The notes below the pieces were generated by a model that worked only from the letters and a program-made list of their open reading frames with translations, did no database searches and had not been told where the DNA came from. 64,000 nucleotides of DNA. Origin: Nipponacmea schrenckii (taxonomy: Eukaryota > Mollusca > Gastropoda > Lottiidae). Position 1 is the first letter of the stretch; each line of letters opens with the position of its first letter. Positions 35,401 to 45,142 of this stretch are shown in pieces. Both the position numbers and the translations under genes were made by a program. Where the stretch lies: the NCBI GenBank assembly GCA_030562195.1, contig CM060199.1:27300338-27364337 (forward strand). The letters are read 5' to 3'.

Positions 35401-38400
35401 ACGTGGCTGTCGTAATTTTGGCCCGTAAGTTTAAGGTCCATCGAATACCTTTCGTCCGCTTTTAGTAAAAATATATCAATCTTTGTTTTTTGCTTAAAGT
35501 TTAATGTAGTATACCACACATACGAAATTTAGTTTGATTTTATTTTAATGCGCTTGAAATCAAGTTGTCAACATTTAACCTTCTGAGATATGCAAAATTG
35601 AAAATAGTTGGTTTTAAATATTGATGCGGATACTTTTGTGGGATTTCTTATTAACTTAAAGCAAAAATTCCTTCAGAATTATAATGTGTAGAATAATATC
35701 CAGAAACAAATATTGTAAAAACAGTAGAAAGAAAATACTATTAGTATATTTATACTGGATCGAAAACAAAATTACATATTATGTAACTTGTTGGTATTGA
35801 CTGCAAACATTTGTATAAAATTTATAAGATATACTCTTATAGAAACACTAACATTTATTTTACCAGCAAAAAAACCCCAAGAAGGTGAATATGTAAAAAC
35901 ATTGGGAGCGGGGGTGTGAGGGGGTCGGGGGAGTTATTTGATGATTTTTGGGTGAAGGATTCGGGATAGCCATGATTGGTGAAGACATAGGCGAGGGAGT
36001 CGAGGTTTTCAGATCGGGTGAGGGTAGATAATGTACCTATTTGACTTGTTAGGGTTGAAGTGAAGGTAGGCAGCCCCCTCTTTCTACTATTTCATTGTCT
36101 TACCTCTCACAGCACCCATTCCATACCCCCATAAATAGGCATATTCTGCATGTATTTACCTACTCCCAAGAAATGCTCTTCATGCTCATCCTTGTATGGT
36201 ATTTTTGAAACACAAACATTGTCCCCCGAAACTGAACTTCAATATATACAATTATCACTACAGCTATCATCACATATAAAGCCATATAAAGAGTAAGGGC
36301 GGAAATGAATGACATTGGATTGGGGAGTTTACCAACATATAAAATGGACAGAATCGATGAGGAGGTAATTCTGCAGCTTCTGAAGATATGACTCAAGTGT
36401 ACAGTTCAATTTTGAGTTTTTCAGAATACGCATACGTATAATACGTTATCTGTAAAATTTTGCGATCACTCTTTTAAGTTGAGCTTTAAATTGCAATAAT
36501 TTTACATTTAATGGTTAAACGTACGTATGGATTAATAAATTGCAGGGACTGCTACGGGAAAGCGTTTCGCCCAATCATAAGCTAACATATATATTTCCTA
36601 GATACGACAAAGGAGATAACATGTCAGAAAACGAATAAACTTGATATCAAGGTGTATATTAAGCTTCCCGATACTCATCCACCAAATTTTTTTCAATGCC
36701 ATTGCTTGCACATTTTACTAAGTCGAGGGTAATAACTCAAAACCGTTCATTTAAAAATCGTCAAATTCAAACTTGACTGTCGTTTTATCAATTTCAATAC
36801 TCATACCAAGTTTTACTCAAATCCATTGAAAAATGTGGCTTCTATTGCATCAACAATAAAATTTTGACGAGATTTTACTAAGTTAAGGGCAATAACTCAA
36901 GACCGTTCATCGAAAAATCGAACTTGACCGCCATCTTATCAATTACAATGCTCACACCAAGTTTAATTAAAATCCATTGTAAATTGTTGCTTCTATTGTG
37001 TCTACAGTAAATATACAGACAGGGGCAATAACACTATTTCTTGACACTTGATAAAGAATGATATTTCGAAAACCGGTCAATATCAAGCCATTTATATCCC
37101 GCCCCACCACCGACCAACCCACAACACTGCCTAACCATTCATAGGTAACCATCGACCTGTCCACAAAACAGACTACCCATCCAAAGATAACCAACGGCCT
37201 CACCAACATCAGAAACCCACACCAACCCACAGACGCCGACCAGTTCCCACTCATAAGGAGGAAGAACCCTTTGTTAAGATATTCTTCCAAGTTTTGCAGT
37301 GTCTCAATCATTTGGCAATCCTTACCCTTCAGCAACAAGGACAACCAGTGTTCACCTTCAAACGCAAAGTTGAGTTGGATATTTTTATCCGTCCAGCAGT
37401 GAAAATATCAGCTGTCGTCACGAATATTAGATCCCTCAATCGGACTTGGCCCTCAAAGGTAACGCAGGCTCTGATCGACCATTATCAAAACACCCTTCAA
37501 GAAAAACTCAGCTTCATCCGAACCAAACCCCTAAACGAGCCCGCAGTTCACCATGCCCTAGTCCAGCAGATGTTGGTAAACGTCCTCTCTTTTCCCTATT
37601 CAGATTCCTCGCCTACACCATCTGAATCTTCACCACGTGACCCAGGTTCGGCCGACCTTTCTTCCTTCTGTAAGTTTTTGGATCAACAAACCACCCCGAA
37701 TTCTCGAACCTTCTCCGCCTAGAACCAGATCTCAGTCCGTACCCAATGCTACATTCTTAACAACTACCAAACCAGTACCAATCACCCCATCAACAACCAT
37801 TATATCCGCTACCAAACCCTTTTATCACCAGACCAAGGACAAATCATCATGGAATCTGCCTGCTCTACAGAAATCTACTTTAATTATTGGGTCCTCAAAC
37901 CTCAACCGAATTACCAAAACAGCTCCAGACACCGAAATACACTCGTACCCTGGTGCCCAAATCCACCACATCCAGTCCATCCTTGAATCTTACGACCATG
38001 ATCATAAACCGGCTACGATCATTCTGCATGTAGGCCTCAACAATCGCGATCAGTTAGCCAAAACTACATTTAACCAAGCCCAGAAATTAATTGCCACAGC
38101 CAACCAAACCTTTCCTAGCTCCAAGATCATCTTCACATGTGTGCTTATCTCTAATAAAATCTCTAAGAAAGCCCAACAGAATCTCAAGACATTCAACGAT
38201 ATGATGATGAACTCCGACACTGAGAACGCAACAATCCTGTCACCCTACGAAGAAGAATTTGAACCCGTTGATAATCTGCATTTGTCTCCAGAAACAGCCA
38301 ACAATATCTACTTGTTTTGGATACGCCAGCTTCAAGCACAGGGTAAGCCTTTAAACTAACTACTGGGGATAAAATTATCGAGAGGCCGCCGCTAGGCAAA

Positions 38401-39402
38401 ACCGTCGTTAACATCTCAAACCCCTCCAGCATTCAATCTTAGACCGTGGACTTAAATCTATTCGGAATCCTAAATTACCTAACCTTGATTATCTTCAACC
38501 GTCTATTGAACGATTTCAACGTTATCTTAGTTGTACATACTTTTTTCGAAACCACCCTCGACGCTGTGCTAGAACAATGTTTATTCCTTAATCCACGTGG
38601 AAACCACCTAAAACCGCTATCCATCCAGAAATATTAAACGTATTTACAAGTATGAATAACCAAATATCAAATCTTTCCATAACACACGAGAAGCCTAATC
38701 TCACGAGAGTAGAACGTAAAGCGTTAAATTTACTTAAAGAAGACGATAGCATTGTAATTAAAAGAGTGACAAAGGTTCATGTTGCGTTATATTAAATAGG
38801 GAAGTTTATATTGCAGAAGCAGAGCATCAATTTAATAATCCTAAACAAAGGATTGGTACATGCTGTATATATCTGAAACGCACTATTTGAACGAAGAAGA
38901 GTGACGCCTACAAGAGCATCTAAAATATGAAACTTCGCATTTAGTTTACTTAATTTTATTTAGGAAATGTCCCAAATAATATGTTTACGCACTCGATTTA
39001 CGGCCAATTATTCATACATTCATAATGCAATCCCAATTCTTTCCATTCTTTAACCGTGTAGTGTGATTCTTGGTCATGTCCATTCTGTGAGTCTAGATGT
39101 CGCATATTAATAACTTCACAGATAACCATGTTTAAACCAAACTTTAGCCCATTAGTATGTAACTCTATAGTGGCAATATACTTCTTACAATACTTTTAAA
39201 TATCTGGGATTTGATGGGGAACCGGGTAGCTTTTAGGCAATCAATATGGGGCCGGAGTTTCCAGTCCCCGTGAAGACGAGAGACTGTCTTCGATATCAAA
39301 TTAAGCTTTTACTTTCGAGTTCAGGGTAGGTATTACTTTTATAGAAATAATTATCTTACCTTGATTTAGAATGAAGACAACTAAAATTACGATATGAAAC
39401 AT
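32425..39402 (-). CDS. Gene B: two-domain type I membrane protein with mucin-like stalk and Cys-rich tail
   Basis: Five exons join with consistent phases: 39360-39402 (signal peptide MFHIVILVVFILNQ), 34977-35273, 34559-34692, 34179-34389 and 32425-32726; about 328 residues. Donors are GTAAG or GTGAG; acceptors are TTTCAG, TTTTAG, TTTCAG and TTCTAG. Domain 1 (about residues 16-113) has six cysteines (DCSPVACSKEACNIT, then a YTGYCFDD segment). Domain 2 (about 114-228) has ACCKPKPNFIW and VKFGTCK, an Ig-like spacing of Cys and Trp. A Ser/Thr/Pro stalk (SSAPTQPPSTS) precedes a hydrophobic segment and a tail with a CCCCCPCCPCYK run, perhaps palmitoylated. Gene A is a paralogue with the same exon plan. 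The family is not recognised by name. Confidence 0.72.
35904..35935 (+). other. Potential G-quadruplex in gene B intron 1
   Basis: Four closely spaced G-runs (GGG, GGGGG, GGGGG, GGGGG) lie within about 30 bases inside the long first intron of gene B, on the strand opposite to its transcript. Confidence 0.5.
36640..37030 (-). repeat. AGTTATTGCCC-type repeat, minus orientation
   Basis: About two and a half units of the roughly 147-bp repeat that fills 43075-44290, here in reverse (GGGCAATAACTCAAGACC near 36890, CCAAGTTTTACTCAAATCC near 36810). It lies in gene B intron 1, just upstream of the SGNH ORF. Confidence 0.7.
37131..38359 (+). pseudogene. Retroelement ORF with SGNH-hydrolase-like domain, frameshifted
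   Basis: One frame is open from about 37131 to 37722 and reads HKEEEPFVKIFFQVLQCLNH, then a QPVFTFKRKVELDIFIRP stretch. A second frame (about 37637-38359) carries a Pro/Thr-rich linker and then STLIIGSSNLNRI, a YPGAQIHHI piece, IILHVGLNNRD, and a C-terminal DNLHLSPETANN. The GxS-N, HVGxN and DxxH-like blocks match SGNH/GDSL hydrolase motifs seen in accessory ORFs of several retroelement types. The two parts are out of frame, so the gene is broken. A Penelope-like RT start lies immediately downstream on the same strand. It sits in intron 1 of gene B. Confidence 0.6.
38393..38890 (+). pseudogene. Penelope-like RT, N-terminal part
   Basis: The sequence begins GKTVVNISNPSSIQS, shifts frame, and continues SILDRGLKSIRNPKLPNLDY, then STWKPPKTAIHPEILNVF, then NLTRVERKALNLLKEDDSIV followed by IKR, and after another shift LNREVYIAEAEHQFNNPK. 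This is the N-terminal region preceding the RT core in Penelope-like elements, including the LTxxExxALxxL block. At least two frameshifts and one TAA occur. The catalytic core is missing. It starts only 34 bp after the SGNH-type ORF. Confidence 0.65.
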
Positions 39403-40679
39403 TCTTTTAAGATTCACAGACTCAAAATACTACTTGTTAGTAGTCCGAGGCGAATATACCTGCTATATCCAAATCGTGTTCTATAAGGAAGTAAAAAGGT
39501 CCATAATGTACATCAATGTTGACTCGATTAAAACAACTCTATATATTGAGCATTTTATGATACTCGACGATTAACATCGGTGAACAACTGTGTACGAAGT
39601 AAATTTAACATGTATGTAAAATCAATAATCGGAGTAAACGGTAAGCACTGATTTGATATCTTTATATATTTACGTTAAGAGATGCATATTACAGATACCA
39701 TATCTACACTGTAACTACAGCTATATAATGAAGAATTTACACTTTTAGTTTTAGAATTGTGTTTGATCCATAGTAGTATATATCGAAAAAAGGATTTGAT
39801 CATCCAGTCTCCTAAAACGGGTCCGATTTGAATCGTCTGTATTGGGTTTATAAGAGACGTAGGTTAAAAGTGTTAAGGTGATATGAGAATAGTATTCTCA
39901 CAAGAAGCACGGGCCTGAGTTATAGGGCTAGAATTATATATTTCAACGTGCTGTTAAATTTAGTTCAGTAAGTAAATTTAAAATACTAGTAATCAATAAA
40001 TAGAAATAAAAACGATAATAATCTAATGGTACAGACTCATAATGATTATCTGAGAGGAATATCAACAAAATATATATACAAATTCTCTTTTTTTGAGTAT
40101 CATGCTGTATATTCATCCCTTAAGCACATACTGTGACGAGTTGGTCCATCCAATAACTCTTGCGCAGTTATCTTCGGAGCTAAGGTTTGATGTTCAGAAA
40201 AGGGAATCTTCATTTAAAACGCGATCCGAATTTCGGATAATATTTATCCTTCTATCGGCGTAAAGTGGTGTTCATATTGATATCAGCCCATAATATACCC
40301 TTATCAATTGAAGCCATTTATAAATACCCTAATTAGATAAGATTATGAAGAAGGGGTGCTAGTTTTAATGAAGATATCAAAATAATTCCTTGTTTGAAAT
40401 TTGTATGCTCCAATATTTTGCCAAAAATTTGGGCCACACACGACACAGAGTGAAACTTTGCTTATGTGGCCAATTGTACGAAAATTCATTTTTCAGAAAA
40501 GAAAGAGTTTTATCAGTTTTATTTAATGGCGATGGCCGAAAAAAAGTAACTTTGTGGAAACCGCCTACCCAGTTAAAAGCAACTTAGTCCCATCGCTTGT
40601 AATATCTAGATTTACCTCCCTTTAATAGTAAATGATTGTTAATAGTTAGTTAATAGTGTAGTATTGGCCAAAAGCACAA
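38891..40679. other. Region spanning gene B promoter and flank, otherwise no gene
   Basis: Apart from gene B exon 1 (39360-39402) I see no coding sequence. Upstream of that exon on the minus strand a TATA-like CAATATATAGAG lies at about 39537-39548, about 135 bp from the ATG. A 65-residue plus-strand frame near 40390-40587 is unrecognised. Confidence 0.4.
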
Positions 40680-41150
40680 CATGCTCTATCGCTGTTATAT
40701 GGACGATTCTCAAATCTACTAAGTCATTGAGCCATTAGACACTTGGACTAACATCTCTACTCGTCTAGAGGTTTGCATAAGTGATATAAGTTCTTGGATG
40801 AAAATCAACTTCCTTAAGCTAAATGAAGATAAAACCGAACTGATCATATTTAGTCCGAAAAATCGAGTGAAAGATCTACAAAACTGTCAACTCATCCTCG
40901 AAGGCACAATAGTGACTGACACCACTTGCGTTATCTTGGAACAACATATATTGACAGTTTTAATCAACTAAGATATATTGGAAAAATAGGCTCTTACATA
41001 ACAGACAGTGCTTGTTAAACTCTCATTTTTTCGCTAATTACATCAAGTATGGACTATGGTAACGCACTTTTGTATGGAATCAGTTCAGCACTACTCAATA
41101 AACAACAAAGAGTTCAGAATGCAGCGGCCCGTATGATCGCTCGACGCGGG
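40680..41150 (+). pseudogene. LINE reverse transcriptase 3' fragment
   Basis: The translation reads MDDSQIY (a degraded YADD box), then CISDISSWMKINFLKLNEDK and TELIIFSPKNR, then after a shift ITSSMDYGNALLYGISS and QQRVQNAAARMIAR. This is the palm-to-thumb part of CR1/jockey-type LINEs. There are stops (for example after SQIY) and a shift near 40940. The next bases are a foldback insertion, which probably cut off the C-terminus. Confidence 0.75.
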
Positions 41151-41164
41151 AAATACGTATAAGA

Positions 41165-41320
41165 TAATGACTCGAGGTCGCGTGTTTACTGGGATATAGA
41201 AAAACCGCGAGAGAGAAGTCGAGCCGTGTAAAAACCCGAAGGCGGAGCCTGAGGGTTTTTGGCTCGACTTCGAGCTCAAGGTTTTTCTATATCCCAGTAA
41301 ACACGCGACCGAGGTCATTA
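41165..41320. mobile_element. Foldback element, about 70-bp inverted arms
   Basis: The left arm starts TAATGACTCGAGGTCGCGTG at 41165; the right arm ends CGCGACCGAGGTCATTA at 41320. The arms pair along nearly the whole 156 bp, leaving a short CCGAAGGCGGAGCCTGAG loop. It interrupts the LINE fragment just after ARMIAR and is a MITE-like or foldback insertion. Confidence 0.85.
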
Positions 41321-41399
41321 TCGAACTTTTAAACCGTCAAATTTTCCATTTCTTTTTTCTATTTTACATAATTACAATAAAAATAAAAGTTGAGGTCTA

Positions 41400-43060
41400 G
41401 ATTTTCGATCTCTTTTACCGTTCCGTACAAAGTTATGAAATAGGCTTTCTAGTTCCTTTAATATTTTAAGATTGGGTGTGGGTAAGCTTATCAGTAATCG
41501 GGTTATTTTAGGTATCAGGAGAGCTTTAACAACTGTTATATTTCCTAAAGGTGTTAAATACCGCTTTGACCAAGTATTGATGAGATTTTTTATTTGTGAT
41601 GTTTTACCCCTGAAATTGTTTTCTATAATATTTTCAAGATCTGTTGTAAATGTAATTCCTAATACCGTGAAAGGTTCTGTTGAGTTAATTATGTTATATC
41701 CTGCTTGGGTTAGTAAATCAGAATTTCTTAGATTGCCCAGTGGTATTACTTGAGTTTTATCCAGATTTGGGCTGAATCTTGATTATTTGGCAAACTGTAG
41801 AAGAAGATCTAGAGCAGCCTTTAGTGATTTGTTAGACCCATCTAAGAAGAGAGTTGTATCATGTGCGTATTGCATTAATTTGAATTCCTTTTTTTTAAAT
41901 TTTTTACCGATTATTTCAGGGTCGTTTTTTATCAAAATGCTTAATATCTCCTCGCATAAATTGAATAAATATGGGGTGTGGGTCACCTTGTCGACAACCC
42001 CTGGAGATGGTGAAAAATTCGGATGAAAACTTGTTTTGAATAACACACATCTGGGATTCATAAAGCATTATATCTATCCATCTTCTAAAATTTGGACCAA
42101 AGTTGAAATAGTTCAAGACTTTTTTTTATAAAATTCCATGAAATTGAATCGAAAGTTTTAGCAAAATCAATTATAAGCTTCACTCCGTTTTCGTTGTCTA
42201 GATTTGTTTGGTGAATGATATCAAATAAAAGTCTTGTGTTTTCCCCGATATATCTTCCAGCTTCAAAGCCAGTTTGAGTTTCATTTATGAGCTTATTTAA
42301 GACAGGTTTCAAATTATTTGATAGCACAGTTGCTAGGAGTTTGTAGGTTGTATTTAGCAATGTAATAGGCCGCCATTTTTTTTAGGAATTCACGTTGTTT
42401 GTTGCCTTTTTGGGAGAATATTGATAGTGCCTTTTTTGTGTTATTGATAAAGTGCCACATTCAAAACTATTGTTGTATGAGCGCAGCAGAAATGAGCCAA
42501 TGTCTTTCCAGAAAAATTTAAAGAATTCTGCAGTAAAACCACCAGTTCCTGGACTTTTTTCATTTTTTAGGGATTTTAGGGATTTTAAGAGTTTTGATTT
42601 GGGTAATTGTTTCTTCAACTTTTAAATTTTGATCATCATTTAGTTTTTCGACATGTACGTCATTGAAAAGTCAATGTCACTTAACGAGTCATCTCTACTT
42701 CTGTATAGGTTTTTGTAAAAAGTTTAAATATAATTCAAACGTTCTTTTTGTTCTGTGATTTGTTTATTATTATCATCGAATGTTTTGTTACAGATTTCTT
42801 TATAAAGTTTCGATTTTCTAGTTGGCAGAAGTATTTTGATGGTTTTTCTCCCAATTCTATCCATTTAGCATGTGATTGAATAATCATCCAATGAGTTTCG
42901 TAAATGAGTTTCGTACATTCTGACTTTTAAAATCTGACTTAAGTAAATCTGTGTTAAGTTTAGAATGGGAAGTTTGTATAAGATTATCTAGTGTTTGAAT
43001 CTGTCTTTCAAGACAACATTTTTTGGGATTTCTGCTCTTTAGATGTGTAACTACCATAGA
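41400..43060 (-). pseudogene. Tx1/L1-type LINE ORF2 remnant
   Basis: On the minus strand, in order: NEKSPGTGGFTAEFFKFFWK, NTTYKLLATVLSNNLKPVLN and TGFEAGRYIGENTR, GVKLIIDFAKTFDSISWNF, SRGCRQGDPHPIF, KFKKKEFKLMQYAHDTTLFL, and a thumb region continuing to about 41400. These are the RT blocks of L1/Tx1-clade elements. The catalytic YADD is changed to YAHD, and at least three frameshifts or stops occur. The upstream part (to about 43060) has only weak coding traces. It lies where the 5' half of gene D would be expected. Confidence 0.8.
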
Positions 43061-43074
43061 ATACTACGGATGTT

Positions 43075-44345
43075 GACCAACATTTGTTGTAGACACTATA
43101 GAAGCTACAATTTTCTATGGATTTTAATGAAACTTGGTATGAGCATTGGTATTGATAAGACGGCGGTCAAGTTCGATTTGGACGATTTTTCGATAAACGG
43201 TTTTTGATTTATTGCCCCTGACTGTATATTTGTTGTAGACACTATAGAAGCTACAATTTTCTATGGATTTTAATGAAACTTGGTATGAGCATTGGTATTG
43301 ATAAGACGGCGGTCAAGTTCGATTTGGACGATTTTTCGATAAACGGGTTTTGAGTTAATGCCCCTGACTGTATATTTGTTGAAGACACAATAGAAGCTAC
43401 AATTTTCAATGGATTTTAGTGAAACTTCGTGTGAGCATTGGAATTGATACGACGGCGGTCAAGTTCGATTTGGACGATTTTTTCGATAAACAGTTTTTGA
43501 GTTATTGCCCCTGCCTCTATATATGTTGTAGACACAATAGAAGCTATAATTTTCAAAGGATTTAAATGAAACTTGGTTTGAGCATTGGAATTGAATAGAC
43601 GACGGTCAAATTCGAATTTGAACATTTTTCGATGAACAGGTTTTGAGTTATTGCACTTGACTTTTATCAAAATTTAATCGGGGGTGCAATAAATTTTACA
43701 ATTTTCAATGGACTTTGATGAAACTTGGTGTGAGCATTGGAATTGATAAGACAACAGTCAAGTTGGAATTTGGTAATTTTTTTGACGAACAGTTTTTGAG
43801 TTATTGCCCTTGACTTAGTTAAATCTTGTCAAAATTTTAGTTTCGATGCAATAAATATTTTGATGTTACTTGGTGTGAGCATTGGAATTGAGTGGACCTC
43901 AGTCAAGTTTGAATTTCACAGTTTTTCAATGAGCTGTTTTGAGTTATTGCCCTTGACTTAGTGAAATTGCGTCAAAATTCTATTGTGGTTGCAATAAGAA
44001 GCTTTAATTTTCAAAGGATTGTGATGGAACTTGGTGTAAGCATCAGCATTGATAAGACATTAGTCAAGTTTGAATTTCCGACTTTATTTTAACGAAAGGT
44101 TTTTGCGTTATTGCCCATTTTTGGGTGCAAAATAAGCTACAATTTTTAATAGATTTGACGAAACTTGGTATGAGTATTGAAATAGATAAGATGGTGGTCA
44201 AATATGAATTTGACGATTTTCCATGAATAGTTTTTGAGTTTTTGCCCTTGACTTCAATATTCATTCAGTGAATGTTTTTTGAGTTATTGCTCAATTTGTA
44301 TGTTACCTTACCTGGTAAGCTATCTTTATAGTCTGTGATTAAATT
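43075..44345 (+). repeat. AGTTATTGCCC repeat, about 147-bp units, about 8 copies, with common terminus
   Basis: Units contain TGAAACTTGGTATGAGCATT, GGCGGTCAAGTTCGATTTG and GAGTTATTGCCCTTGAC. The first units (starts near 43085, 43231, 43377, 43524) are close to identical; later ones diverge. The array ends in TTACCTGGTAAGCTATCTTT, which also terminates the related array at 50920-52720. I recognise the TTATTGCCCTTGA word as widespread in mollusc genomes. Confidence 0.85.
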
Positions 44346-44382
44346 CCAGTCGTAACACAAGATGACAAGTTTATTACGGGAA

Positions 44383-45125
44383 TATAGGTTCACTATGTTA
44401 AGTAATATTTACTGTTTGTATATTGATATAGGTTCACTATGTTTAGTAATATTTACTGTTTGTATATTGATATAGGTTCACTATGTATAGTAATATTTAC
44501 TGTTTGTATATTGATATAGGTTCACTATGTATAGTAATATTAACTGTTTGTATATTGATATAGGTTCACTATGTATAGTAATATTTACTGTTTGTATATT
44601 TATATAGGTTCACTATGTATAGTAATATTTACTGTTTGTATATTTATATAGGTTCACTATGTTTAGTAATATTAACTGTTTGTATATTTATATAGGTTCA
44701 CTATGTTTAGTAATATTTACTGTTTGTATATTTATATTGGTTCACTATGTATAGTAATATTTACTGTTTGTATATTTATATAGGTTCACCATGTTTAGTA
44801 ATATTAACTGTTTGTATATTTATATAGGTTCACTATGTTTAGTAATATTAACTGTTTGTATATTGATATAGGTTCACCATGTATAGTAATATTAACTGTT
44901 TGTATATTTATATAGGTTCACCATGTATAGTTACATTAACTGTTTGTATATGTATAAAGGTTCACTATGTTTAGTAATATTTACTGTTTGTATATTGATA
45001 TAGGTTTACTATGTATAGTTATATTAACTGTTTGTATATTGATATAGGTTCACTATGTTTAATTATATTTACTGTTTGTATATTTATATAGGTTCACTAT
45101 GTTTAGTAACATCTACTGTTTGTAT
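44383..45125 (+). repeat. 44-bp minisatellite in gene D, about 17 copies
   Basis: Unit: GGTTCACTATG, then a TTAGTAATATTTACTG stretch, then TTTGTATATTGATATA; copies start every 44 bp (44387, 44431, 44475...). Each unit ends in a pyrimidine-rich stretch plus ATATAG. The array runs right up to the first recognisable Ig exon of gene D, so it forms the 3' part of that intron. Confidence 0.93.
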
Positions 45126-45142
45126 TTATACACCACGATTAG

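Noticed and set aside
36160..36396. Hydrophobic minus-strand ORF resembling a transmembrane exon
   Set aside because: No convincing acceptor or in-phase link to gene B; it lies between exons 1 and 2, where a membrane segment would not fit.
40390..40587. 65-residue ORF near the 5' side of the LINE fragment
   Set aside because: No recognisable motif, no splice signals and no partner; not enough to call a gene.
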